NCBI GenBank assembly: GCA_002286855.1
Contig: NRSV01000001.1
Span: 372,001 to 436,000, forward strand
Reading direction: 5' to 3'
Origin: Bipolaris cookei
Lineage: Eukaryota; Ascomycota; Dothideomycetes; Pleosporales; Pleosporaceae
DNA length: 64,000 nt
The notes under the pieces: generated by a model
The model's input: the letters and a program-made list of their open reading frames with translations, nothing else
What the model was told of the DNA's origin: nothing
Database searches by the model: none
In this document: positions 35,660 through 47,995 of the stretch, piece by piece
How positions within the stretch are numbered: the first letter of the stretch is position 1
How the letters are laid out: each line of letters begins with the position of its first letter
Translations under genes and position numbers: made by a program

Positions 35660-37264
35660 AGTGGCGGATTGAAGCGAAGACGGATTAAAACGAAGAGTAG
35701 AACAAAGCAGCTGGAAGTCTTAACGAGCGACTGGTAAGTAGGAAAAGGAATCCTCACACAAAGAACATTGAACGGAGAAGGAGGAGCCGGGATGGCAAAA
35801 GTATTTGAAGCAGGAGCACCCCCAATTTCTTGGTAACCCCCGAGTGCTACATGTGGAACTCGCCAACCCCCGTAGTTTGTCTGGCGCTGATGCGCGCCAA
35901 GTCGTCGAGTGTTGGCGCGCCGGCAGGAATGGCGGATACCAAGCAGCCAAGTCCATAGCCTTGGATTAGCAAAAGACCGCCCAGCCTTGGTCAGGGGCAA
36001 CGGCGCTGTTAAGTGGCAGGACCAGGTCCATGACGAGACTCTAATAACAAGTGAATTGCGCGTCCGCTGCCGTTCCGCTCGACAACACAGCCTCGTTGAG
36101 CAAATTCAAGATTTGCCCGTCTGCAAATCCATCGTGTTGGTTGCGGTGGCCCCCCCTCACTTGGAGCCGCACGCGGCTTGGGGGATGATGACCATCGACG
36201 GCTACCGCAGCGCATCGGGAAATTGGGCTGAAAAGGAATGCTTGACCATGTTATGAAGGTTTGGCGACAGCACAACTACCGTGGCATGGCTTCACTGCTC
36301 TTTCGTATCGTACTGCTCATGGCACTGCCGCTCCGTCGTTACTGCTGCTTGCGGTCCGGGGGGAGATCTGAACATCAGTCTGGGCGACAAAAAGAAACGC
36401 TACGCACGTGCATGCAGCATGCGTCAACAGCTCAACCCATTGAGTGACGGAATGGATACGTACGTTTCCTTGTATGCACATACATACTACATACTACATA
36501 CATATGTATGGAGATCCGCGAGGTTGGTGGTGGAGGAATGGCTTGGTTGACAGTTGTTGCGCGTCTGGGGCTTGGGCTGGAACTGGTTGGCTACCGTACC
36601 ACGGCGTTAAAGATGTTCCGCCCACCTGCCCTCTCCGCCGCGCAATCACTTCCTGCACTTGCACAGCACCGCAGACCTCACATGACATACCACCAAATCC
36701 ACGCGCTATCCGCCATGCATTTTTGGAACCAGCACCCCCATACCTCTCTGACCCTTCAGCCATGTTAAGCCTTGCCCAGCGTCCTGCTGAGGCTGGCCTA
36801 CTGTCGTCTGCTACAACAAATGACAGATGTCATTGGTTTCGGCCGTGTCTGTTATTAGATACGAAACCTCATCCCTGGGCATGGGCACACCTCTGCTATG
36901 ACGTCTCTTGCTTTCTTTTACAAGACTCTTCTCGTTTGTCTCTTCTTTTACCCTCAGACCTCGGAGAGAGCCCAGCAGCTTACATGTGGTTGAATATGCA
37001 ATGATCAAGCCTTTCAACACTCTCAACACTCCTCCACTGGTTGCGATGCGGGTTCCTTCCCGCTTGAGCGTCGTGCCGTCAGCAGTGGCTTGTCCGATCT
37101 TTAACGGGCCGAGACCAGGACTACAGCTTATGCACTCCGAGCCACACTCCCTGTCTAGCTAGTTCAGAAGATTGCGCACTCGAGTAGCCGCTGCCGCTAA
37201 TACTATAGTACTAGTTCTTAAGTCTGTTCACGCTCTGCGCTTGAGCGGCGCTGCTACAATTAAT
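35660..37264. other. Intergenic, no gene seen
   Basis: Includes the GH72 promoter (35660-36000). The remaining frames have no domain, signal or splice support. Confidence 0.55.
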
Positions 37265-39453
37265 TCAATCGACGACTCTATGATCGAGTAAATTAATTGT
37301 TGCAGAGTTTGCTGCAGAGTCAACAATGTCGAGTTCCCTGATCGGTATGACCATGCGCACGTGCTTTGAATTGGTGACTTCCAGTACACCCAGAGTGTCT
37401 CCTGGCTCAGTAACTGGTATCGCCTCATCCGTGCGCGTCCAGGTTCAAAGACCGAGGTTCTCATGTACTAGGCGTTGCAGCTGTAAGGTTGATCCGGCTT
37501 GCCACTCGAAGTAGCTGTATATTAGCTTTACACTGCATAGGCGCAGATATCGCAAAAGAAGGGTGAAAAGTTCCTCCACGAGTGTTGATGTGAGTATCAG
37601 TGTGCTTCCTACGATAAGGATCATACCTAAGATCCAGGCGCTGAAAAAATTGTGCTTGGAGGAGCGCATTTTCTGTTGTCGCAAATATCAGTATAGGCAG
37701 GCTAAACAGGGTCATATACAAACCTGGCTATGACATATCCTACGGCGCTCCTTTTCACCCTCGCAGAGTATTCTTGTGCCAATATCAAATCCTCTAGCAT
37801 GCTCGACTATTATAGATTGTATAGCAGCAAGACTAGCTTTGTATAGGTGTTCGCGCTCGTCTTACCAACGGTCCTTCGGTATAGCTGCTACCTGCATATT
37901 AGACACCAGGGTAGTGCGTGATAGAAGGGTTGGTGAGTTTGGTATTGAATAATAGTCATCTAGTAGGCCAACGCCTTGATAACTCAGTGCAGTTACAAAT
38001 GCGCGCATCGCACATTGATCGTTCGCATCTGGCCAGGTGCTTTTGAACAAATCCAACGAAGATTGATGATCAACTATAACGAAACCATCAATGCATCCGA
38101 CATTTTTGGGAAGTTTCGGGTTGCAATATAACCTCTGAGTTAGGCAGCTCAGTATACCAACAGGTTCGTCAGCAACAAAGAAATCTGTGCCGTTCGCAAT
38201 CCAAAAAGGGTTGTTATGAAAGAGGCTTGTAGCCGAGAGCCAAGGATCCTCTGCCTTGTTGACGTATACGACTTCCGAGGCGCCCAGAAATAACAAGGAC
38301 ATGGTCGCGTTGGGTTTCCATAGTTCTGATATGAGCTCAGTATCTTTATCAGACCTGTACGCTACCACGGGTCTGCTCTGAAATTAAAATCCATGGAAAC
38401 AGTATGCAATAAGTCTGATAGGACATACGTGACTTTGTAATTACCAATAGTAAAGCCGTCAAGTGACGGCTTTTCGTGCCTAACCTCAACTGCGAAGATA
38501 TGACTGTTATTGCTCTCGGGTTTATATATGTTCCTATATCGATAGACCTTTCGAGTCTGGGAGTTATTTGGGGCCACGACAGTGTTGGTGAAGCCAGCTG
38601 TTTTCAAGGGCGCACAGTGTGTACGGTGGCGAAGAGTAAACTGTGGGTTCTGATTAAGGCCCGAGTGTATCTGAGAGTGTAGTACGCATGAATCGAGGAG
38701 GATGTTACCAATATCTGACTTGCAGATCCCCCCGGCAAATGGACACGAAGCGTTTCTGTCTGACGTAAAAGGCAATGTTGGTCTTACAAACGTTTCGCAT
38801 AGTTCGTTCTGGACAGCGTTGTCCCCGTGGTAGCATTGTATCGCATATCTAAAGGCGTTGACAAATTTCTGACTCAGATAAAGCATGATGGGCTCTAAGA
38901 GAGACAAATGAGAGACCGGGTTGCTGTACATCCCACAATTTCGGCCAGCTATCAAAACTTCTTGATTCGAGTTTGTCAAAATTCTCGAGGGCAAAAGACC
39001 TGAGAGGATCAGTCATCAATATACCACAAAAGCAGATTCCATACACGCACCAGTAGCGACAGAAACAACAAAGATAAGAGAAGCTATCAGGATGACCGGC
39101 AGTATACGCTGTTGGCTCCCTTTGATGCGATCTTGCCAGGCATAGCTGAGTTAACATAGTTTTAGCACGGCATCGAGTGCCAACGGTTGATTGCGCAAGA
39201 TGGCTTGTCGCTGGTGATAGACACCATCCTAATTACCGAGGTTTGATTCAATGGCATAGACTAGAAACCGCGTAATCTTCCAGAAGTTACGCGCTGTGGC
39301 AGCAATAAATAAAGCGAGAAAGGCTATGGTCAGACCACCAGCTTTACGATCAAGTGTCAGGGTCGTGCCGCGGGCTGTACCAAGTGATTGATTGATCCAG
39401 AACCCTTTGTAGATGTCTTCATCAATGGACCATGCTGGTAATGTTAGGGGCAT
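37265..39453 (-). pseudogene. Large fungal membrane protein, inactivated by three in-frame stops
   Basis: Member of an unnamed, multi-copy fungal membrane-protein family that starts with YKGFWINQSLGTARGTTLT and a GGLTIAFLALFIA helix. From ATG 39453 the frame can be followed through splices to about 37265: a second helix (LPVILIASLIFVVSVATG), an extracellular Cys-containing part (IAGRNCGMYSNPV, CPFAGGICKSDIGNILL), a middle domain to PKDRW, another helix (SAWILGMILIVGSTLILTS) and the tail LQLQRLVHENLGLGTW. Stops at 39229-39231 (TAG), 39151-39153 (TAA) and 37862-37864 (TAA) interrupt it without loss of flanking similarity. Each fits CAG or CAA changed by a single C to T. Function of the family is unknown. 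Confidence 0.8.
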
Positions 39454-41350
39454 GATGTGAATGGCTTCAGTGTTTCCAGGTATCGAGGCTGTTAGGTTCA
39501 CGATCAATCAAATAAATGTCTTTGGCTGTTTCGCTGACAAGCTGAGTAGTTTCTGCTGGACTGAGATGAATACAAGGTAAGTAGATTGCGGTGCGAGTGT
39601 TTGATAAGAGGGTCAATGGCTGCGCTTCAGCTGTTCACCTCAGCTTTACGCGTACTATATAAGCTCAGGAAAATACCTGATGTAGGCTTCAGGAAGTCCT
39701 AACAAGTCTACTGCAGCTTGCCTGATCGGTACTTGCTAAGTACTAGAAGTATAACCGCACTTCTAACTTTTCGCCCCATTTCTATCGTCGATCAGCAAAT
39801 AGACTGATTCTACAAGTGTAGGTTACTGCCAAAGAAGTTGTGTGTTATAGCTGGGTATGTCAAGTGGTAGGAATGCTCTTCCGAGAGGATAGGGAGCCCT
39901 TTCCCCCCACCTTCATGAGTATGTAGCATGTTCTAGATACTCACTGAACAAGAATTTCTATCGCATTATTTGGTGATATAGCTAAAAGCTGAACACAGCG
40001 AAAGAACAGCGGATGGGTCGCCTTCAGCCAGCTTCTGAGAGCGCGGGATAGTGCTGAGGTAGTACTGGGGCAGAGCTGAGTACGGCTTTTCGAAGCCACA
40101 ATAGCGCGGACCCGTATCTTGACCAGGAAACCCATCGATCGTCCATTATGGACTTGATTCCGAAAATAAAAGCGCCATGCCTAGTATGCACAGCCTCCTA
40201 GCTGGGCACAACATGTACAGGCTTCTATTCGATCCGAACACCAGGCTGCTCTACAAATTAGAGGCATGAGTTGTAATGTTATGTCAGGATGCTCTCTGTG
40301 TGATGCGAGCGACACCCCCACGTGACTGAGCCAAAAGAAGAGACCCACCCCCATCTCTCTTGTATATAGTTGTAATAAACGAACTCTGCACCCACATCTT
40401 TATATACTTAGCTTTGCGTACGAAAAGATTCATTAGTGCTGCTAATACTATGTCCAGCCTGGGTTTTTTGAATCTTCGCTAGGTCTATACTACGTACGAA
40501 AGGGGGTAAATGTCGTTATCAATCCGTGCGGCAATGTGGTAATTCCAAGCCAGGCTTGGGATATCGATAACACCACATGAGTTCTATCAGATATTGAATT
40601 AAGCTCACGTATACATTTTACACGCGAATATTTTAAACTTAAAAACATAATTTTAACACATACGACCATTGGAAACTGAGAATTAGGCATCCCGTCCGAT
40701 CTGCCCTATACAAGCAGTTTACCGGCGGATTAGTAGTTAGGTGGGTGACCACTAGCGAATCCCCGCTGTCGTATGTTTTTGCAACTTTTTTATCTTTTTG
40801 TGGATTTGCACAGGTCACGTGAAAGGTCTTGGCATCATACTACATATGCTCAACGATGCTCTCCGCGGCTACATCCCGCTTCCTACGATGCAACATTAGT
40901 AACAATCGCGCTAAAAGAATGAATTATAAATGATTTACTGCTCGAGACGCCCGACTGTAGTTTCAAATATATGCCCGTCTCCACTGCCATAACCGCGCCG
41001 CACACGCAGACCCTGGTCGCATAATCGCAGCCGACGAACCACAGGCACACTGCAGGCGCCACCACCGAAGGTCGATCGCATCTCCACCACAACCAATAGC
41101 TGCGGCGTTACCCAAAATACACAGCAAACTAGGTCAACAAGGCATACTTTTGGTGTCCACTTTGTGGTATGATGTGAGTGCGGCGTAGTTGCAAGCGAGA
41201 TAAATGCAATTGAACAAAGAGGAAGGAACGAAGGAGCAGCAAGGATAGCAGTGAGATAAAGAGCAAGCAGAGGAACCCAAGTACTGCATGTACTGAAGCC
41301 TCGCGACAACTTCTATTTCCCAACTATCACAATCTTTATTCAATTCAACC
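39454..41350. other. Intergenic, no gene seen
   Basis: Moderately AT-rich DNA without a supported frame, RNA gene or terminal repeats that I could pair. Confidence 0.55.
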
Positions 41351-42249
41351 ATGTTCAACACACTTCGTCTCGCATCTCTACCAGTGCTACTCTGTCAAGC
41401 CACTTACCTCGACCCTTCCCTTCTCCAACAAAAGCCACTGATGCATGGCCCACCCTCAGATACTCTATCCGGAACCACCGTTTTACCACTCACTGTATGT
41501 ATTTTACTTCCCTTCCCAAAAAGGCACCTGCCTACCTTCCATCCCGCATCTAACATATCGGGAACCAGCTAAACAAGCACCTCCACTACACCTTCTCCTC
41601 CCCCACCAACAATCCTACTCCGCTATCCCGCCTCCAAAATAGCGCTGCAGTACACGCCGCACACCATGAGCACTCCCGCATCAGCATCGCCATTCCCCTC
41701 GACGCCGCACACACAGGCACCGTATCCTTCTCCTCAGACGCATCATCTAGCGTGCCAGATACACATGCTGTACACATGACATGGATACCTCAGAACCCCT
41801 GGGACGTAGATATGCACCACATCCCCCTCCTCGACGCCGGCGTACGCAAAGGCGGGATGATAAGTATGAGTATCGAAATCGCAGTCTTGGATTTTAGCAC
41901 AGCGTTTATAACATTACCTGCTGGACTCTGGGATGTGATTGTTCTGGCAACGCAGCCGGTACTGAAGCCGAGTTGGGGACAAGAGAGAGGACAGGAGGTG
42001 ATGAGTGTGGAGTGTGAGGCTAGGAGTCGGTTTCCGGATTTGGTGTTTGGGATGGAAGAGGGGGAGGAGATTGTGGTTAGACCGGGGCAATATGTGTTGC
42101 AGAGGGGGGATGAGTGCGTGCTCCTTGTTAGGAAGGCAGAAGAGGGGGATCAGGAGAGGGTTGGGCTGGGCTGGGTGGTTGCGAGGGGCAGGGAGGTGGT
42201 GTTTGATTGGGAAGAGGGGAGGATTGGGTTGGAGGAGTTCGAGGGGTGA
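41351..42249 (+). CDS. Secreted pepsin-like protein without recognisable catalytic motif
   Basis: Exons 41351-41494 and 41569-42249 give 274 residues. The first 17 residues look like a signal peptide (MFNTLRLASLPVLLCQA). The middle and end follow the layout of a pepsin-family C-lobe: a strand-turn VLDFSTAFITLPAGLWD where an active protease has D-T/S-G-T and LP, later VECEARSRFPDLVFGM, VRPGQYVLQRGDECVLLV, then GLGWVVARGREVVFDWEEGRIGL, which matches the usual 'LGD.FLR..YVVFD....IGLA' ending. The N-lobe with its own aspartate is not present at normal length. It is therefore probably a non-catalytic relative or a decayed gene. The family call is inference from spacing of motifs. Confidence 0.6.
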
Positions 42250-42364
42250 ACGTGATAGTGTTCCATCTTTTTTGGCTTCGTTTGGACATGTATATGAGTA
42301 ATGAACATCAAAACTGTATTTACTTGAGAATCATAATCATAAGCCATAAACCATAAACCATACC

Positions 42365-44707
42365 TCATACCAATAACAAACTCAACGCCACAGCACTCGT
42401 ACAAACAACTATTGTCATCCACGCGACTCTAACCCCACTCGCCGCATCCTCATCATCCCCTCCGTTACCTCCATCCCCCTCAACCGCCGGCGGATTCCCC
42501 TCCCCCCTCCCCGTCTGCTGGTCCCTACTCGTCACACTCCCCGCAACACACCTCCCCTCATCCAACGCACCACCCTCCCCCCCAAACGCCACCCGCGCCG
42601 TCTTCTCCCACAACCTCGTCACATTTAAATAATCACCTGCCTCATACCACAAGCGACAACTCGCACTATCGTTCAAAAACTGCGTCGGCACGCCTCCGCC
42701 CTCCAACCCCGCCCTAATATTATCCTGAAAATTGACTCCAGCATCCAGTACTGCGATGGGTGGCTGCGTCGGTAGAAAGGCAGACCATTCCGCGAGTTCG
42801 GTGCGGGAGTCGGCGAATTGGAGTGCGACGAAGAGGGAGATGGCTTCCATGTAGATGGAGGGAAGAACAAGCGTTCCTTTGGTGCCACCGACGGATACCA
42901 TGGGACCCGGCTGAGGGCGTCCGCCGAGGGCGATGCTGCGTACGCCGGATTGCTGCACCATCAGTTCGAGGAAGACGGCGCAGGTGGAGGCGCAGATGCC
43001 GTCAGAGAGTATGATCAGATCCTCTACGCGAAAGGGATCCTTGGTGAAGTTGCTGCGGGCGCCATACCCGGTTATCGTTATGCCGACAGCGAGACGCGGG
43101 CTGCTTGTTGTCAGGGGGTCCGAGAGGTTGTATTTTAGAAGCGAAGTGAAGTTGTCGCCTTTGAAGTGGAGCGGCGGGTACATGGAGCGCCAGTCGGGGA
43201 ATTCCTTGAGGGAGGCGGAGAGGTAGGCGTCGTTGCTGAAGGGGCTGGTGAAGAGTTGGCCGTTGCGCAGGGTGATTTCTTCAAAGGAGGAGATGCTTTC
43301 GCCGAACAGTTCACTAGCGGCGTGGCCGCGGTAGCGGGATTGCGTCTGTGGGACTTGTGACGGGAAAAATTGCAGATATGTGTCGTAGCCTGAGAGCACT
43401 TTGCCACCGGGGTTGCCGCGGATGTCGATGATGTGCTTTTCTACGCCGAGGGATTCGGATTCAGAGATATATTCTTCAATCACGCGTTGGAACTCTTGGG
43501 CGCCGCGGACGTCGGCGGTGTTGAATGTTTGGATTATCAGGACGCCGATTTGGCCTACGTCGGTATCGATGAAGTAGCCGGCGAGAGGTACGTTGTCTTC
43601 TGTGTGGGCAACAAAGGGTTCGGGGTAGAACGGAGGCACCGAGCCGTGCTGTTGCATTGAGGCAGACTTGAAGTCACGGTCGCGCGGGTTCTTGAGCTGG
43701 TATCGCGGATCGTTCATGTCCCTCTTCTTCACCCCGCCGCCAGAGCTGGTCGTAGGGATGCAGAAAGTATTGTAAAATGAGTCCGCGTCTCGGACTCTAC
43801 TCCAGGCCTCAGCATCAGCAACAATAGCAATATTCCGGTACTCGCCGGTCGTTCCGTTTTGGTAAGTGATATTGGTAGTAGCGCCCGGGAAGAAACGCGG
43901 GTTTATAAAGGTCCCGTAGCTCTCTGCAGCGGGCATGAACAGCATGGCATTATAGCGCGTATCCGGGTCATGGTATGCTACTAGATTTGCCTCTTCGGTC
44001 AAAAACTGAGAGGCGTCTTGTCCGTTGATCTGTGTAACAGGAGAAGGTTCGTAAGCACCATCGGTGTTGTTAAAGTCCGTCAGTGCCCAGATCTGGGGTA
44101 CTTCGCTTCCATCTCTAGATGCAGAGATGAGCGCAATCTTGCTACTTCTTCGCCATACAAAGACTCCTGCGTATGCCATACCGTACCAAGCCAGGTGACC
44201 ATCGTGTGCTTTGACCATCAAACTTGCAATGTCGGCTTCAAAATCGTACTCGTTGCCATACAGTCCCGACTCGACATTGCTCTTGATCTCGTCCAGTCCA
44301 GATACGATATCAACAGCCGGATTTGGGTATCCTTGGGGTGGATCCTTGAGATAGGCTAGCGTGGACTGGAATTCCACCATCTTCTTGATCTCATCGACCG
44401 TAGTAGAGGCGTCTGTCGCATAGAAAGGTAATGACTTGAGACATGCTATCGCAAGCTCAGCCTCTACTACCGGCAACTCTGCATTGTTATCCGAAATAGC
44501 ATCTGCTATTTGTCCACACGCCTCGCTAGTCTCAATTGGTCCCGAGATAGGTTCGATTGTGCTAGGCTCTACAATATATCCGATTGATGTAGGCGTTGGC
44601 ACCTCTGTTAGTTCGAGAATCAACGATTCTGTATTGTCAGAGGCAAAGCTGCTTGTCTGTGCCGAGACGATTACTGCGAGCAAACTTAACGCCGTGAACG
44701 GCTTCAT
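42365..44707 (-). CDS. Secreted S41-family peptidase-like protein, GPI-type tail
   Basis: Single-exon 780-residue protein. Signal peptide 1-16 (MKPFTALSLLAVIVSA) precedes a helical N-terminal domain, a PDZ-like part (PQIWALTDFNNTDG...VTQINGQDASQFL) and the S41 (tail-specific/CPAF-like) peptidase core: IGVLIIQTFN, KHIIDIRGNPGG, and the likely catalytic serine in LSDGICASTCAVFLELM. Many N-glycosylation sites are visible. The C-terminus has a Gly/Asp-rich linker and a hydrophobic end (MTIVVCTSAVALSLLLV) suited to a GPI anchor. It lies tail-to-tail with the pepsin-like gene, 115 bases apart. Substrate unknown. Confidence 0.92.
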   Translation of the reverse strand: MKPFTALSLLAVIVSAQTSSFASDNTESLILELTEVPTPTSIGYIVEPSTIEPISGPIETSEACGQIADAISDNNAELPVVEAELAIACLKSLPFYATDASTTVDEIKKMVEFQSTLAYLKDPPQGYPNPAVDIVSGLDEIKSNVESGLYGNEYDFEADIASLMVKAHDGHLAWYGMAYAGVFVWRRSSKIALISASRDGSEVPQIWALTDFNNTDGAYEPSPVTQINGQDASQFLTEEANLVAYHDPDTRYNAMLFMPAAESYGTFINPRFFPGATTNITYQNGTTGEYRNIAIVADAEAWSRVRDADSFYNTFCIPTTSSGGGVKKRDMNDPRYQLKNPRDRDFKSASMQQHGSVPPFYPEPFVAHTEDNVPLAGYFIDTDVGQIGVLIIQTFNTADVRGAQEFQRVIEEYISESESLGVEKHIIDIRGNPGGKVLSGYDTYLQFFPSQVPQTQSRYRGHAASELFGESISSFEEITLRNGQLFTSPFSNDAYLSASLKEFPDWRSMYPPLHFKGDNFTSLLKYNLSDPLTTSSPRLAVGITITGYGARSNFTKDPFRVEDLIILSDGICASTCAVFLELMVQQSGVRSIALGGRPQPGPMVSVGGTKGTLVLPSIYMEAISLFVALQFADSRTELAEWSAFLPTQPPIAVLDAGVNFQDNIRAGLEGGGVPTQFLNDSASCRLWYEAGDYLNVTRLWEKTARVAFGGEGGALDEGRCVAGSVTSRDQQTGRGEGNPPAVEGDGGNGGDDEDAASGVRVAWMTIVVCTSAVALSLLLV

Positions 44708-45895
44708 AGTATCCGGACGAATGTCGGACGCGATGCGCCGTTATCGGTTTTTGGGTAGAGTCTCCGGGGTGGTTTTCAACAAGGTCAGCTTCGTAGTTCA
44801 AAAATACCAATGCTCGGTATGTTTAGGTGGGCTGTAAATTGTTTAACGTTCTCCCTCCTTTCTCGTATGCTGTTTTGCTGGTGTCGGTATTTGGTCCTAG
44901 AATCCACTTGGGCCTCCAGGGTCTTCAGCAACGTGTGGTTTCAGACTAAACTCTCTCACAGGAGAAAGGAAGAGGTCTGCAAAGTGATGAACACACCATG
45001 CAGTTTGGCGGGGAGATATATGCATCTTTAACGCCGCATCCTTCTGCACAGCCTAGCTAGTTCATAGTTGGGTGCGCCGCCGCAGTCTAGAGGTCTCCAC
45101 ACACATGTACGTCTGCCATGCTTAAAGCCTTGGCTGCTAGGCCCATCTAGATTGCATACACAATGCGATAGGAGTGGCGCTTGTGGCTTGTAAAGGCACA
45201 TTCACCAACAAAGACAACATCATGCCATATTGGTAGGAGGTGGCTGGATGAGGATGGCATGGAGAAGTGGTTATTGGATCCACGTTCGGGGCTGGCAAGC
45301 GAAGCAGTGCATTTCCTGGTTGCGGCTGAATCGTTGCGGCGGGACGAGTAAGGCGCCATTGTGCTATCTGTCGCAGGGACCTGCATCTAACTGCTTGTTT
45401 CGAGGGGCTATTTGCTGTCTGTTCTTACACTCATTCTAACTATTGCTATTGTTAGACTCACTGCGCGCCTAGATATAATGCTGCTGTATTCACATCCTGG
45501 AGGACTTCACAAGCGACACACCTCGGCTAAGCGCCTCATAACGCCAAGAAACAGTCACGAGCCGACCAGCGCATAGAAGTTGTAGTCGGCAAGGTTGGCT
45601 GGATGCCTCAATCACTTTGCACTGCACAGCCGCAATCGTACGCGTTGCTGGTGGTTGCAGTGGCTGCACGCCACATACATTGTGGGGTTCATGTGCCGTT
45701 TGGTCCGGTTTGCTTGGTGGCCTTGGAATGACGTACTCGTTGACATTTCCAACGGTCTTTACTAACGACTGACATTCTGGAATTGCAGCGTTGGGTTATC
45801 TGGATGTTGAAGGACGAGAATACTGGCCGATGCATGCTTCAACTACATGATGGGAGCTGATGTCTTTATCATCGCCAAGTTAAACAGCCGATGGC
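44708..45895. other. Intergenic, promoter side of the S41 gene
   Basis: No coding region supported; the far end is the 3' flank of the methyltransferase gene. Confidence 0.55.
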
Positions 45896-47995
45896 CTATT
45901 TCTTGAGGCCTACCACCACCAAGTTGCGCGGACTATGCTTATATTCAAAGACAGGCTCGACCCATGCATGCTCAACCTCTTCCTGCTCTTTTAGCCACAG
46001 ATACCGATCCGTGACCACGACGGCTTCGACTACACCAGCGCTGAAGGCCATCAGACTCCACATGACACTCAGCTCCTTCTTCCTCTCCGCATACCTGACT
46101 TCATAGTCCCTAATATCGTCATCTGTCAAACCATCCATCTTCTCCTTGATGAACTTGGGATCTATTTCACAAAAGGAATTGTCGGCTGTAAGTTTTGCTA
46201 TTGCGGCGCGAACGTATGAGACGAAATCGCTATAAGCGAATTTACGCAGTGTTCCTATGGTGAGAGGCGTAGTAGTGCCGTCTGAAGAGAGACCAGGGCC
46301 ACGGCCATTGGGAGGTGTCCAGTTTACTTGCGATGTGTGACCGTTTGCTGACACGGCACTGCCGGTGAGACCTTGATCGTGCAAGGGCGCAGAGACTACT
46401 CCACGATCGAGAAAGATGCGCTGAAGCAGTGCTCGAAAGAAGTGACGTGTGAAAAACAGGTCCGAGTCGACAGGACCCCAGTTAAATGGTGCCTGTACGG
46501 CCATCATGCGGGCAGTGATGTTGAGTCGTACCCCTTTGGGTTGTTCAGTTGTCTCGCCATCGCGCGAACCAAGAGGGGCATGTGGAAGTGGGTAATTTGC
46601 GAGCTTTTCTGACATTGGAAAGCCATTGGGGTCGAAAGCACTGGATGTAGATTCCAGACGCGGATGGTTCGCACGCAATGTAGGCAGCTTGTACGTTGGC
46701 GGGCCAAGACGTTCAGTGAGCAAGTTGTAGCAACAGCCCACCATGGCTACGGCTGAGATGTGAGAGTTGAGCATCATGGAGCGCAGCCCATAATGCACCA
46801 GGTTGCCGCACGAATGAAGAGAGATTACCATGGCGTTTACATCAGTAGGTTTGGGTACAATGTCCAAGTTTGTAGCTTCAGCAACCACTGCACTATCTTG
46901 TGTGACAGCTTCCTCGGGTACACGAGTGGTATCCAAAACCTGGTCGATGACTGGCGTGAGGTCGCCATCTTTGATGATGTGCTCAACGTATTGGACACTA
47001 CCGTGGCCTTCGTTGTATATCTGCAGCGTAGAAGTTTTGGTCGCTTCACTCGGGGTGTTGTTTGCAGATATCTCGGTTACTTGTGGAAGCACACATCCGT
47101 CGTCACATTGTGGCCCGTTGGCCAGGTTTGAACCGGCTGGTTCATGTTCGGTAGGCGGAACTGACATGATTTCATTTGTTTGTGAATCTGCTTGTGCATT
47201 CATTCCCTGTGACAGAGCATCTGCGCTGGACAACACAATGGAGCCATTGATATTCGCCCTGCCTTTCTTGACTTTGCCTATTTTGGCCCTATACTCCTTC
47301 TTGTTCCTCATGATGACAGGTTTGGGCACCAGCTTTGCCAACATGTCCATGTTCTTGGCACCTTCAATGTTGTGTTGCTTACTCTCCACTGCGACAATGT
47401 GCTTGGAGTAGGGCGCTGCAGCAAGAGCACGTCCAAGGTAATTCTGACCAGAACCAAAATCCACGAGGTGCGTGATGGGCTTCTTTTTAGAGGCCACAAT
47501 CTCAGCCGTCAGTCTGTCAATGTAGCATGCAAAGTTATCGACCTCGTGCACCTTCTTGACTTTCATGCCCATGGCAATATGGCGTGGTATCGCAGGCTTC
47601 CCAGCCGTGATGTTTGAGTTGGGTGGAGGAAAATCGCGTGCCAGTAAGTGCTTCCGGACCGTCTTGATATAATCTAGCAGCTCCTGTGGTGGCGCTGGCC
47701 CATTTCGCCAATCTTCAGGGATATTTGGTTGCTTCACATCAAACTGGCTAAGGTCCTCTCTCATGAGCAAATCCAAAATGTCCATGATGTCGCGTGTCTT
47801 GAACCAATCTCTCCATGACTGGGGTAAGATGTGCGAGTAAAGGTCAGGTGACCTTGTGTAAAAGTCCAAAATGTGGACACCGCCGCATAATGTCTGGAGC
47901 AGCCATGAGGAAGTTGCAAATTTGAGCAGTGACTCGACGTATTCGTCGGTGTTTGTAAATGCGGCTGAAAGAGGCAAAGGCGTATCCGGTCCCAT
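45896..47995 (-). CDS. METTL25/RRNAD1-type methyltransferase
   Basis: 699-residue protein of the METTL25 family. The N-terminal helical part (SLLKFATSSWLLQTLCGGVHILDFYT) leads to the SAM-binding domain: HLVDFGSGQNYLGRALA is motif I, HIVAVESKQHNIEGAK follows, and MVISLHSCGNLVHYGLRSM and AVAMVGCCYNLLTE are family signatures. A low-complexity insert of about 130 residues separates the halves. The start is set at the first ATG in frame (47995); upstream in-frame codons run into a stop without another ATG. Human METTL25B/RRNAD1 relatives are poorly understood and may modify ribosome-related targets. It shares a promoter with the SNARE gene. Confidence 0.9.
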   Translation of the reverse strand: MGPDTPLPLSAAFTNTDEYVESLLKFATSSWLLQTLCGGVHILDFYTRSPDLYSHILPQSWRDWFKTRDIMDILDLLMREDLSQFDVKQPNIPEDWRNGPAPPQELLDYIKTVRKHLLARDFPPPNSNITAGKPAIPRHIAMGMKVKKVHEVDNFACYIDRLTAEIVASKKKPITHLVDFGSGQNYLGRALAAAPYSKHIVAVESKQHNIEGAKNMDMLAKLVPKPVIMRNKKEYRAKIGKVKKGRANINGSIVLSSADALSQGMNAQADSQTNEIMSVPPTEHEPAGSNLANGPQCDDGCVLPQVTEISANNTPSEATKTSTLQIYNEGHGSVQYVEHIIKDGDLTPVIDQVLDTTRVPEEAVTQDSAVVAEATNLDIVPKPTDVNAMVISLHSCGNLVHYGLRSMMLNSHISAVAMVGCCYNLLTERLGPPTYKLPTLRANHPRLESTSSAFDPNGFPMSEKLANYPLPHAPLGSRDGETTEQPKGVRLNITARMMAVQAPFNWGPVDSDLFFTRHFFRALLQRIFLDRGVVSAPLHDQGLTGSAVSANGHTSQVNWTPPNGRGPGLSSDGTTTPLTIGTLRKFAYSDFVSYVRAAIAKLTADNSFCEIDPKFIKEKMDGLTDDDIRDYEVRYAERKKELSVMWSLMAFSAGVVEAVVVTDRYLWLKEQEEVEHAWVEPVFEYKHSPRNLVVVGLKK

